In this document: one piece after another, positions 7,335 through 14,017 of the stretch
How the letters are laid out: each line of letters opens with the position of its first letter
Position numbering within the stretch: position 1 is the stretch's first letter
Origin: JADFRG01 sp964590515
GTDB taxonomy: Bacteria > Chloroflexota > Anaerolineae > Anaerolineales > E44-bin32
Length of the DNA stretch: 14,017 nt
Assembly (NCBI GenBank): GCA_964590515.1
Contig: CAZPZD010000055.1
Span: forward strand, 1 to 14,017
Direction: 5' to 3'
Program-made: the position numbers and the translations under genes
The notes under the pieces: model-generated
Database searches by the model: none
What the model was told of the DNA's origin: nothing
What the model saw: the letters and a program-made list of their open reading frames with translations, nothing else

Positions 7335-10300
7335 ATGATCGGCTCCCTGCTCCAGGATCGTTACCGGATCGATTCCGAGCTTGGCCGCGGCGGCATGGGC
7401 GCCGTATATCGGGCCCACGACGCGGTGCTCGACCGGGACGTGGCGGTGAAGGTCCTCAGTGCGAGCGGCCTGGGAACCGAGGGCCGCGAGCGGATGCTGC
7501 GGGAAGCTCAAGCCATCGCCAAGCTCAACCACCCGAACATCGTCCAGGTCCACGACGCTGGCCAGCTCGATGGCAATCCATACATCGTCATGGAGCTGGT
7601 CGAGGGGGAGAGTCTGCATGATCATCCACCGAAGGATTTCCCAGGCATCGCCGGAGTCGCCCAACAGATGTGCGCGGCACTCGAGCACGCTCACCAGCAC
7701 GGTATCATCCACCGCGATCTCAAACCAGAGAACGTCTTGATCGCATCCGACGGCACCGCCAAGCTGATGGACTTCGGCATCGCCCGCTCGGTGACCTCCC
7801 GCATGACCACCGAGGGCGAGATCGTCGGGACTGTCTTCTACCTGGCGCCCGAGATCGCGCTCGGTCAAGAGTTCGACGGCCGAGCAGATCTCTACTCACT
7901 CGGCGTCATGCTCTACGAGCTCACCACCGGGGAACTCCCCTTCTCCAAGGGCGATCCGCTCACGGTGATCTCGCAGCACATACACGCCTCGGTCGTGCCG
8001 CCGAGAGCCAAGAACGTCCAGGTGCCACCGCGCCTCGACGACCTGATCCTGCAGTTGATGGAGAAATCCCCTGAAAACCGGCCGAAGTCGGCCGGCGAAG
8101 TCCAAAAAGCGCTCGAGCGAAGCGACCTGCTCGATCCTCAGGCGGAGGGTGTTAAGGAAATAGCGGTCATCCGCCGGATGTCCCGCGGCCGATTCGTCGG
8201 GCGCGAGCAGGAGCTGACCGATGCAATCGGGCTGTGGAATAGGGCCCTGACGGGCGAAGGGCAGCTGCTGCTGCTCAGCGGCGAACCTGGCATCGGCAAG
8301 ACCCGACTGATCCGTGAACTCTCTACCCACGTTGAAGTCACCGGTGGTCGGTCTCTGATTGGGGAATGCGAATCGGAAGGCGGAGCGCCCTACGCGCCGT
8401 TCGCTCAGATCATTCGCAAGTCGCTTCGTCGGGGAGCTGAGAACGGGCCCGACCTCCCCGAATTCGTGATGGGCGATCTATTGGAATTAGCTCCAGAGCT
8501 CAAGCCGTATTACCCCGGTGTCCCGCCGAACCCCAAACTGGAGCCGGAAGCCGAACAGCGGCGCCTCTTCGAAAACATGGTGGCTTTCTGTCGGAGCATC
8601 AGCGAGCACGCCCCTCTGCTGCTGGTTATTGACGACGCGCATTGGGCGGACAGCGGAACGCTCTCACTTCTGCGTTATCTGGCAGGGAGGACCCAGAATC
8701 AGCGGACGCTCTTGGCGGCAACCTACCGGGAAGTGGAGCTCGATGAGGCACGGCCTTTTCACGAGGCCTTGCTCGAGCTCAATCGCAAGCGGCTGGGTAC
8801 CCGCCTCAAACTCAAACGGTTCGACCAGCAACAGTCCCGCGACTTGCTCACGGCAATCTTTGAGGAAGAGATCACAGTCGACTTCCTGGAAGGGATCTAC
8901 GGAGAGACCGAGGGCAATCCCTTCTTCATCGAGGAGGTGTGCAAGGCGCTGGTCGAGAGCGGCCAGGTGTTCCATACGGAGAATGGCTGGGATCGCTTGA
9001 CCATGGAGGAGCTCGAGATTCCTCAGAGTGTGCGGGTTGCGATCCAATCGCGGGTCTCAAAGTTTCCGGAGGAGTATCAGGACACGCTCAATCTCGCCGC
9101 GGTCCTGGGCCGCGAGTTCGATTTCGACACGTTGGCCGCGGCCAGCGAGCTCGACGAAGATACCCTGATCAACGCACTGGAAGCCGCCGAGCAAGCCCAG
9201 TTGATCGAGGAGGTCAGCGGTCGCGGCGGCGCCACCTTCTCGTTTGTGCACGCCTTGATTCCCACGACACTGGCGGAGGGCGTTCGCACCTTGCGCCGAC
9301 GGCGCCTGCATCGCCGCGCCGCTGAAGCGATTGAGCAGACCCGGCCTGCTGACCTTGAGGACCTGGCTCATCACTACGAGGAAGCCGGCGACGAGGAACG
9401 GGCGCGCTCCTACTACTGGCGAGCCGGCGAGCGAGCCTCTGCCGCCTATGCCAACCAAGAAGCCAAAGACCACTTGCAAGCCGCCCTGGATTTACATCCC
9501 TCCCAGGATGAACGCGCCGATTTGCTGTCTTCCATGGCGGAAGCGACCGCTCGCCTGGGTCGGCTGGAAGATGCCATCGAGAGCTGGAAGGAGGCAGCAG
9601 CTCTGTATCTGGAGCTAGACAAGAAGCATCGGGTGGCCTGGTGCTACACGCGCATGGCCCGCAGCCGGTGGCATGCGGGAGATATGGCGGGGGCTCTCGA
9701 GATCTGCCAGCGGGGTCTCGAGCTGGCCGAGGGTGCACCGGAGAGTGGCGAGCTCGCCGGCCTCATCCATGAAACTGGGCGCGCCCATCATTTTCTTGGG
9801 TCCTCGGATGAAGCGCTGAAACTGTGCGGGCAGGCCCTAGAGACGGCCAGACGAGCCTCAGCCAGAACGGTGGAGGCAGACACTCTAATTACCCTGGGAA
9901 TCATTCCGAGCCTATCGACGGAGGAAGCGATCTCAGCGCTGGAGCAGGCAATTGAGATTTGTCAAAAGGACAGACTGCTCCTTGAGGAAAGCAGAGCACA
10001 CAATAATCTTGGCGTAGTCCTCGATCTCAACCGAGCCGATTTCAAGAGCGGGCGCGAACATTACCTGAGAGCGGCTGAGATCGGTCAGGAAATAGGAGAT
10101 CTGAGTTCAGAACTCTACGCGTATAACAATGCAATAAGCAACACGGTCTGGTTGGGGGATCTCCGGAAGGCGGAGAGGATGCTGGCTCATGGCCGAGAAC
10201 TCTATGAGCAATTGGCGGACCCGGGGGCAGCGGGCGAAAACTATCTCGCTGAGGTCAACAATTTCGAGTTTGCAAAGGGGCAACTCGAACGAGCCGTAAT

Positions 10301-10877
10301 CGCTCGCCGAGACTTATTGCAGAAGGCCACTGAATCTGGATCCGATTTTGACTTGGCCTCACACGGGTTTTTCCTTGGCCTCATCCTCATTGAGCTTGCC
10401 GATTACGATGAGGCCTCCGCCGTTCTCAATGGGACAATCATTCATGCCGACAAGGCTCGTTGGCTTCAAGTTTTCCCTCGATCCTTGTTGGCTATCGTTT
10501 ACGCCAGGCAGGGCCTGGCTGAGCGCGCGAGAGAAATACTCGAGCAGGCAGAGGCACTGCTTTCGGAGAGACCGCGAGCCTGGGCCGAGCTGATCCTGCG
10601 CTGGAGCCAGGCAAACGTCCTGGCGGCTGAGGGCCGGTGGGACGAAGCGTTTCGCACATTTGAAGATGCAGTCGCAATGCTTGCCGAGGGTGGATTTCGA
10701 CCCACTCATGCAGCCGCAATGCGCGACTGGGCGGAAGCGCACCTGGCGCGTGGTGAGCCCACTGATACCGAGCGAGCAACGGAGCTTCTGCGGCTAGCTC
10801 TATTGGAATACGAAGAGATGGGCGCCACTGGATACGTGGAGCGGGTACAGGCCCGCCTCGCTGAACTTGGGAATTGA
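7335..10877 (+). CDS. Ser/Thr protein kinase - STAND/AAA ATPase - TPR protein, copy 3 (intact)
   Basis: This is the only copy that is complete within the window, at 1180 aa from ATG 7335. That start leaves 15 residues before the glycine loop, slightly shorter than its neighbours. No strong SD is visible. Kinase residues are intact: LGRGGMG 16-22, Lys39, HRD Asp128, DFG Asp146 and LAPE. Walker A GEPGIGKT is at 316-323 and Walker B DDAHWAD at 433-439. Hinge IPQSV is at 562, followed by the LGREFDFDTL segment, then TPR-like helices ending RDWAEAHLARGEP and GYVERVQARLAELGN. The TPR half aligns with copy 1 (for example WCYTRMARS versus WCYARMSRA), so 1 and 3 are the closest pair overall, yet part of its kinase DNA is nearly identical to copy 2. 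No membrane helix, PDZ or HTH domain is seen, so output is probably phosphorylation of a cytosolic partner. The part from about 9880 to 10480 is richer in A/T than the rest. Confidence 0.94.
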   Translation: MIGSLLQDRYRIDSELGRGGMGAVYRAHDAVLDRDVAVKVLSASGLGTEGRERMLREAQAIAKLNHPNIVQVHDAGQLDGNPYIVMELVEGESLHDHPPKDFPGIAGVAQQMCAALEHAHQHGIIHRDLKPENVLIASDGTAKLMDFGIARSVTSRMTTEGEIVGTVFYLAPEIALGQEFDGRADLYSLGVMLYELTTGELPFSKGDPLTVISQHIHASVVPPRAKNVQVPPRLDDLILQLMEKSPENRPKSAGEVQKALERSDLLDPQAEGVKEIAVIRRMSRGRFVGREQELTDAIGLWNRALTGEGQLLLLSGEPGIGKTRLIRELSTHVEVTGGRSLIGECESEGGAPYAPFAQIIRKSLRRGAENGPDLPEFVMGDLLELAPELKPYYPGVPPNPKLEPEAEQRRLFENMVAFCRSISEHAPLLLVIDDAHWADSGTLSLLRYLAGRTQNQRTLLAATYREVELDEARPFHEALLELNRKRLGTRLKLKRFDQQQSRDLLTAIFEEEITVDFLEGIYGETEGNPFFIEEVCKALVESGQVFHTENGWDRLTMEELEIPQSVRVAIQSRVSKFPEEYQDTLNLAAVLGREFDFDTLAAASELDEDTLINALEAAEQAQLIEEVSGRGGATFSFVHALIPTTLAEGVRTLRRRRLHRRAAEAIEQTRPADLEDLAHHYEEAGDEERARSYYWRAGERASAAYANQEAKDHLQAALDLHPSQDERADLLSSMAEATARLGRLEDAIESWKEAAALYLELDKKHRVAWCYTRMARSRWHAGDMAGALEICQRGLELAEGAPESGELAGLIHETGRAHHFLGSSDEALKLCGQALETARRASARTVEADTLITLGIIPSLSTEEAISALEQAIEICQKDRLLLEESRAHNNLGVVLDLNRADFKSGREHYLRAAEIGQEIGDLSSELYAYNNAISNTVWLGDLRKAERMLAHGRELYEQLADPGAAGENYLAEVNNFEFAKGQLERAVIARRDLLQKATESGSDFDLASHGFFLGLILIELADYDEASAVLNGTIIHADKARWLQVFPRSLLAIVYARQGLAERAREILEQAEALLSERPRAWAELILRWSQANVLAAEGRWDEAFRTFEDAVAMLAEGGFRPTHAAAMRDWAEAHLARGEPTDTERATELLRLALLEYEEMGATGYVERVQARLAELGN
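7424..7570 (+). repeat. 147-bp near-identical patch shared with 3706-3852
   Basis: Partner of the patch in copy 2. Identity includes synonymous third positions, so protein-level selection alone does not explain it. Confidence 0.85.
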
Positions 10878-10933
10878 TCGGAAAGACTGAATCGGCCACA
10901 TCATGAGACCTTCCATTAACGCCGGATCGCCCC

Positions 10934-11083
10934 ATGGCGCAGACTAATCGAGTAACCATCCTTAGCGACCGGTACAAGCTTGGCGAGGAGCTCGGCCGCG
11001 GCGGCTTCGATTCCTGCGGCGCGCCGATCTACGCCGAGCGAATCGCGGCCAGGCTCAAGGAGCTCGGACAACCCGTAAGCTGA
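10934..11083 (+). pseudogene. Copy 4 remnant: kinase N-terminus fused to family C-terminus by a large in-frame deletion
   Basis: A 49-codon ORF starts at ATG 10934, 56 bp after copy 3. Residues 1-24 match the start of the kinase family up to the glycine loop: ILSDRYKLGEELGRGG here, against ILNDRYELGEELGRGG in copy 1. From residue 25 the sequence changes to FDSCGAPIYAERIAARLKEL followed by GQPVS, which lines up with the last residues of copy 3 (YEEMGATGYVERVQARLAEL) and copy 1 (FDDMGSTAYVERIDSQLADL). The simplest reading is a fourth paralog that lost about 1100 codons in one in-frame event, with the join near 11005/11006 in a GGCGGC run. It keeps no catalytic residues. An assembly collapse between similar tandem copies could give the same picture. 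The stop is one base from the stop of the convergent membrane gene. Confidence 0.8.
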
Positions 11084-11084
11084 C

Positions 11085-11678
11085 CTACGAGCCACTTGCC
11101 CTGCCACCGCGCAGGGCGACCTCAGCCTCCACCAGGACCACCGCCGAAAGGACGACAACCGAGAGCAACAAGACAATCCCCTTACCGGTCGCGGCTGTGT
11201 TGCCCAGGAAGGGGATGTTATGTCCAGGGCCGAGAGCGAAGACCAGCCCGGCCACCGCCGTCGCCAGCGCAGCCCGCCCGCTTCCGCCGATCCACCAGCC
11301 GGCCAGCGCGCCCACCCCGGCTGCCGCGAGCAGCAACTGAAACACGAAAATCGCAACCGCCCGCCCCGTGCTCACCGTGAGCTGGGCATTCTCACTCATG
11401 GCGGTGAACATTGGCGGGCGTAATTGGGCCAGGATCACTGCCGGCGTCAGGCAGGCCCCAATTACCGCGATCAGCACCACCGCGGACCACGGCCGCGGCG
11501 GCAGGCCGGGAAGCAATTCTGAGTAAGCCCATCCGACCGCCAGCCCACCGCCCGCCGCCATCAGGAGGCCGATCGGCAGGATGAACCAGATCGGCCGGAT
11601 CCAGAAGTGATGAATCACAAGGAAAGCCAACAGCCCTGCGAGCCCAGAGAAGACACCGGCGATCAGCGCGGAGCTCAT
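11085..11678 (-). CDS. Multi-pass membrane protein of unknown function (about 6 TM helices)
   Basis: I do not recognise this family. From ATG 11678 the protein is 197 aa; a TTG at 11693 would add five residues, but the ATG has a GAAGG Shine-Dalgarno site (11691-11687) eight bases upstream, so ATG is preferred. Hydrophobic stretches at about 4-22, 30-52, 64-86, 107-130, 135-152 and 167-186 predict six membrane helices, with a short polar C-terminal tail (RGGRASGS). A loop between helices 5 and 6 carries LGPGHNIPFLGN, the most motif-like segment, whose His and Asn could be functional. It follows the other membrane gene by 28 bp on the same strand, so the two are probably cotranscribed. It is convergent with the copy 4 remnant. 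Confidence 0.85.
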   Translation of the reverse strand: MSSALIAGVFSGLAGLLAFLVIHHFWIRPIWFILPIGLLMAAGGGLAVGWAYSELLPGLPPRPWSAVVLIAVIGACLTPAVILAQLRPPMFTAMSENAQLTVSTGRAVAIFVFQLLLAAAGVGALAGWWIGGSGRAALATAVAGLVFALGPGHNIPFLGNTAATGKGIVLLLSVVVLSAVVLVEAEVALRGGRASGS

Positions 11679-11686
11679 TTCATTCG

Positions 11687-11691
11687 CCTTC
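11687..11691 (-). promoter_or_regulatory. Ribosome binding site deciding the ATG start of the 197-aa membrane protein
   Basis: GAAGG on the minus strand, eight bases before ATG 11678. It overlaps the alternative TTG start at 11693, which makes that start unlikely. Confidence 0.55.
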
Positions 11692-11706
11692 AATTAGAGA
11701 TCGCGC

Positions 11707-12099
11707 TCAACCCCTCAACCGCAATCCGACGGCCAGCGCCGCCAGCAGCCCGAAGACCAGATTGGACCAGATGGCGATTTCTCCCAGCGGTTTGGCGCTC
11801 GGCATGATCGGCCGGAAGGCGATCAGCGAAGCGCCGCCGTACAGACCCACCAGGGCGGCGATCAGAACCGCGGCGAGCAGCCCTGCCCGACTCCCCTGCG
11901 CGGCCGCCACGAGCGCCCATGCCCAGCCGCCCACGAGGACCATTGTGCCCAGCGCCCACCCACCGACCATAGCCTTGCTGGCGTCCGGCATGTCCTCGGT
12001 CAGCACGTAACGGGCATCGAGAAACGAGCGCCCCACGAAGCTCATCAGCGCGATCACCGATATCGTGATCGCTCCGTTCAACGAAGTCAGCCAGGTCAT
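11707..12099 (-). CDS. Small membrane protein of unknown function (about 4 TM helices)
   Basis: I do not recognise this family. The preferred start is ATG 12099 (130 aa, MTWLTS...), because GGAGGTGG lies just upstream; an ATG at 12111 would place that Shine-Dalgarno site inside the coding region. Hydrophobic segments at about 9-23, 44-68, 73-95 and 108-127 predict three or four membrane helices. The loop after the first one is polar and acidic (LTEDMPDASK). It is the first gene of a probable two-gene minus-strand operon with the 197-aa membrane protein 28 bp downstream, so the two may form one complex. Nothing in the sequence reveals a substrate. Confidence 0.83.
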   Translation of the reverse strand: MTWLTSLNGAITISVIALMSFVGRSFLDARYVLTEDMPDASKAMVGGWALGTMVLVGGWAWALVAAAQGSRAGLLAAVLIAALVGLYGGASLIAFRPIMPSAKPLGEIAIWSNLVFGLLAALAVGLRLRG

Positions 12100-12101
12100 G
12101 T

Positions 12102-12109
12102 CCACCTCC
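12102..12109 (-). promoter_or_regulatory. Strong ribosome binding site (GGAGGTGG) for the 130-aa membrane protein
   Basis: GGAGGTGG on the minus strand, with five bases from GGAGG to ATG 12099. It decides the start in favour of 12099 over 12111. Confidence 0.75.
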
Positions 12110-12302
12110 ATCTGAGAGTATCCACACAGCCCGATACGAGACCGTTACGGACGGCCTGCGGTGCGGGCGACAGCGATGGGCCGAAACCTGGGTTCGAGGG
12201 AGGTCCGTGGAATAGGCGGATCTTCCATCTAAACGCGGGAATTCGTCCATTCCTCGCCGACCCCCCGCTACTTAGAATGAGGTAGAGAAACCGCCCTCCC
12301 AT

Positions 12303-12309
12303 TAGGTGA
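12303..12309 (+). promoter_or_regulatory. Ribosome binding site (TAGGTGA) for the CBS-malic enzyme
   Basis: AGGTGA matches the anti-SD complement and ends five bases before ATG 12315. It overlaps a possible in-frame GTG start at 12306, which is therefore less likely. Confidence 0.65.
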
Positions 12310-12314
12310 CCCGA

Positions 12315-14017
12315 ATGCTGCACGTCGATCTCGATGCGCCGGTGAAGGACTTCATGCGGCGAACGCTCTATTTCCTCAATCCAGAAGACACCTGCGACAA
12401 GGCCGCCAGGGTGATGAAAGATCCCGATATCGGCAGCGTGTTCATAGCCAAGAACGGCACTCCGGTCGGCATCGTCACCGAGCGGGACCTGGTGCGTAAA
12501 CTGCTGGGGGAGGGTCGAGATCCGGCCAAAGTGAAATTGAAGGAGATCATGTCGAGCCCAGTCGTAACGGTGGGCCCGGAGGCCAAAGTCCGGGAGGCGC
12601 TTGAAATCATGGCCCGCAATGGATTTCGCAGGCTGCTGGTCATGGACGGCGAGCGGCCGCTGGGGATCATCGCCCAGCGCTTCACGATTAAGGAGGAAGT
12701 CGACTTCCTGAGAAACAAAGCCTATGAGCCTGCCCAGGCGGCCATGCGCTATCACCCCTTCTATCATGGCAAAATCGAAATCAACCTCAAGGTGCCGGTC
12801 CGGAACTTGGACGACTTCGCGATCTGGTACACCCCTGGGGTTGCCGAACCCTGCAAGGACATCCAGCGCGATCCGCGGCGGGTGTACGACCATACCAACA
12901 AGGGCAACACGATCGCGATCGTCACCGATGGAACCCGAGTGCTCGGACTCGGCGACATCGGCCCGCAGGCTGCCCTTCCGGTGATGGAAGGCAAGTCGCT
13001 GCTCTTTCGCTACCTGGGCGGAGTGGATGCCCATCCGATCTGCCTGGGTTGCACGGACCCCGACGAGTTCGTCGAGACGGTCAAAGCCATCCAGCCCGCC
13101 TACGGTGGGATAAACCTGGAAGACATCGCCCAGCCCAAGTGCTTCCGAATCTTAAATCGCCTTGTCGAAGAAGCTGACATTCCGGTCTGGCACGACGACC
13201 AGCAAGGGACCGCCACCGTCGTCTTGGCCGGATTCATGAACGCGCTAAGTGTCGTTGGGAAGAGGCTGGATCAGGTGAAAGTAACCCTGGTTGGATCCGG
13301 CGCCAGCAACGTCCGCACCGCCAGGTTGCTGACGGTGGCGGGAGTCAATCCAAAGCACCTGATCGTTCTCGACAGCCGCGGGATCCTCCACGCCGGCAGG
13401 GATGACCTGGAAGGCAGGTACCCGGAGAAGTGGGAGTTAGCCCAGATCACCAACGGCGAGGGACGGACCGGAGGAATCCGGGAGGCTCTCCAGGGAGCGG
13501 ACGCAGTTATCGCCCTATCGAGGCCGGGGCCGGGCGTCATCGTACCTGACGATATCCGGGTGATGGGCCCCGATCCGATCGTGTTTGCCTGCGCCAATCC
13601 GATCCCTGAGATCTGGCCCTGGGAAGCAGCAGAGGCGGGGGCTCGGGTGATAGCCACCGGCAGGTCGGATTTCCCCAATCAGGTCAACAACTCGCTCGGC
13701 TTCCCCGGTATTTTCCGCGGCGTACTCGATGTCCGCAGCACGCGCATCACCGATGAAATGTGTATCGCGGCCGCGGAAGAGCTGGCGCTCATCGCCGAAG
13801 AGAAAGGGTTGGGTGCCAACTCAATCCTGCCAAGCATGAGCGAGTGGGAGATCTTCCCCCGCGTCGCCACCGCAGTTGGCATGAAAGCGCAAGAACTAGG
13901 GTTCGCGCAGATACAGATCGCCAGAGCAGATCTGTATCAGCGCGCCCACGACCGGATCCAGCGGGCCCGAGCTATGGTCGAGAGCGACATGGAGCGCGGA
14001 TTCATCAAGGAGCCGCC
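12315..14017 (+). CDS. Malic enzyme with N-terminal CBS domain pair (3' end outside window)
   Basis: The frame is open from ATG 12315 to the window end (567 codons). Residues about 7-65 and 75-130 form two CBS domains (VKDFM..., GIVTERDLV; LKEIMSSPVVTV, GIIAQRFTI), which usually bind adenine nucleotides and tune activity. The rest is a bacterial-type malic enzyme that oxidatively decarboxylates malate to pyruvate with NAD(P): YTPGVAEPC from Tyr172, LGLGDIG 210-216, catalytic Lys227 in MEGKSLLF, probable metal ligands Glu269/Asp270 (NLEDIAQPKCF) and Asp294/Asp295 (WHDDQQGT), dinucleotide-binding VGSGASN (327-332), CANPIPEI and FPNQVNNSLGFPG. The C-terminal helix ending MERGFIKEP is typical of the end of the catalytic domain, so the stop is probably close; a phosphotransacetylase domain cannot be excluded. 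Cofactor preference cannot be read safely. A good SD (AGGTGA) supports the start. Confidence 0.93.
   Translation, partial: MLHVDLDAPVKDFMRRTLYFLNPEDTCDKAARVMKDPDIGSVFIAKNGTPVGIVTERDLVRKLLGEGRDPAKVKLKEIMSSPVVTVGPEAKVREALEIMARNGFRRLLVMDGERPLGIIAQRFTIKEEVDFLRNKAYEPAQAAMRYHPFYHGKIEINLKVPVRNLDDFAIWYTPGVAEPCKDIQRDPRRVYDHTNKGNTIAIVTDGTRVLGLGDIGPQAALPVMEGKSLLFRYLGGVDAHPICLGCTDPDEFVETVKAIQPAYGGINLEDIAQPKCFRILNRLVEEADIPVWHDDQQGTATVVLAGFMNALSVVGKRLDQVKVTLVGSGASNVRTARLLTVAGVNPKHLIVLDSRGILHAGRDDLEGRYPEKWELAQITNGEGRTGGIREALQGADAVIALSRPGPGVIVPDDIRVMGPDPIVFACANPIPEIWPWEAAEAGARVIATGRSDFPNQVNNSLGFPGIFRGVLDVRSTRITDEMCIAAAEELALIAEEKGLGANSILPSMSEWEIFPRVATAVGMKAQELGFAQIQIARADLYQRAHDRIQRARAMVESDMERGFIKEP

Larger units (their letters stand above)
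12100..12314. promoter_or_regulatory. Divergent intergenic region between the membrane operon and the malic enzyme gene
   Basis: About 215 bp that must hold promoters for both directions. On the plus strand TAGAAT (12273-12278) is a fair -10 candidate about 37 bases before the malic enzyme ATG, but no good -35 lies 16-18 bases upstream. On the minus strand GATACT, just before the membrane operon, is a weaker -10 candidate. No clear operator, riboswitch or tRNA was found. Confidence 0.35.

Noticed and set aside
1..11083. Transposon or phage island carrying the kinase array
   Set aside because: No transposase, integrase, terminal inverted repeats or att-like direct repeats were seen. Tandem duplication explains the array.
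12185..12205. GGGTTCGAG resembling a tRNA T-loop
   Set aside because: The flanking bases do not form a 5-bp T-stem, and no acceptor, D or anticodon arm fits around it.
11690..12250. 186-aa minus-strand ORF overlapping the 130-aa membrane gene
   Set aside because: Arg/Pro/Gly-rich sequence without hydrophobic pattern. The other frame has a strong RBS and clear membrane helices.
12096..13034. 312-aa minus-strand ORF opposite the malic enzyme gene
   Set aside because: It lies fully over the CBS and malic enzyme coding sequence, has no domain-like sequence, and is a high-GC shadow of the real frame.

Overview
The window is GC-rich and comes from a bacterium. Genes have Shine-Dalgarno sites, and GTG is used as a start. 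The gene content (large soluble Ser/Thr kinase-ATPase-TPR proteins, plus a malic enzyme carrying CBS domains) suggests an Actinomycetota- or Chloroflexota-like organism, but this placement is a weak inference because no rRNA or other marker gene is present.

Positions 1-11083 hold a head-to-tail array of four paralogs of one very large signalling protein, spaced 3.6-3.7 kb apart with 41-56 bp gaps. Each full copy has an N-terminal PknB-type Ser/Thr kinase, a central STAND/AAA_16-type ATPase (COG3899/MalT/PknK-like), a small helical hinge and a long C-terminal TPR region. None has a visible transmembrane segment or C-terminal HTH. Copy 1 (1-3563) is complete except for what is probably the first base of its start codon. 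Copy 2 (3605-7279) is cut by an in-frame UGA at 6761, so it reads as a 1052-aa kinase-ATPase protein followed by an orphan TPR fragment in the same frame. Copy 3 (7335-10877) is intact. Copy 4 (10934-11083) has collapsed to a 49-codon ORF that joins the first 24 residues of the family to what looks like its last 25. A 147-bp patch of the kinase region is about 96% identical between copies 2 and 3, in strong contrast to its surroundings, which suggests gene conversion. Copy 2 also carries a 15-codon hairpin-rich insertion in its kinase domain.

Positions 11085-12099 hold two minus-strand genes for small multi-pass membrane proteins of unknown function, probably one operon. It converges on the copy 4 remnant with one base between the two stop codons. 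A 215-bp divergent region (12100-12314) separates it from a plus-strand gene (12315 to the window end) for a malic enzyme with two N-terminal CBS domains. Its coding sequence is open at the right edge but close to the expected full length.

The kinase array is the accessory, fast-changing part. The membrane pair and malic enzyme look like ordinary chromosomal genes. No tRNA, rRNA, CRISPR, transposase or convincing terminator was seen.
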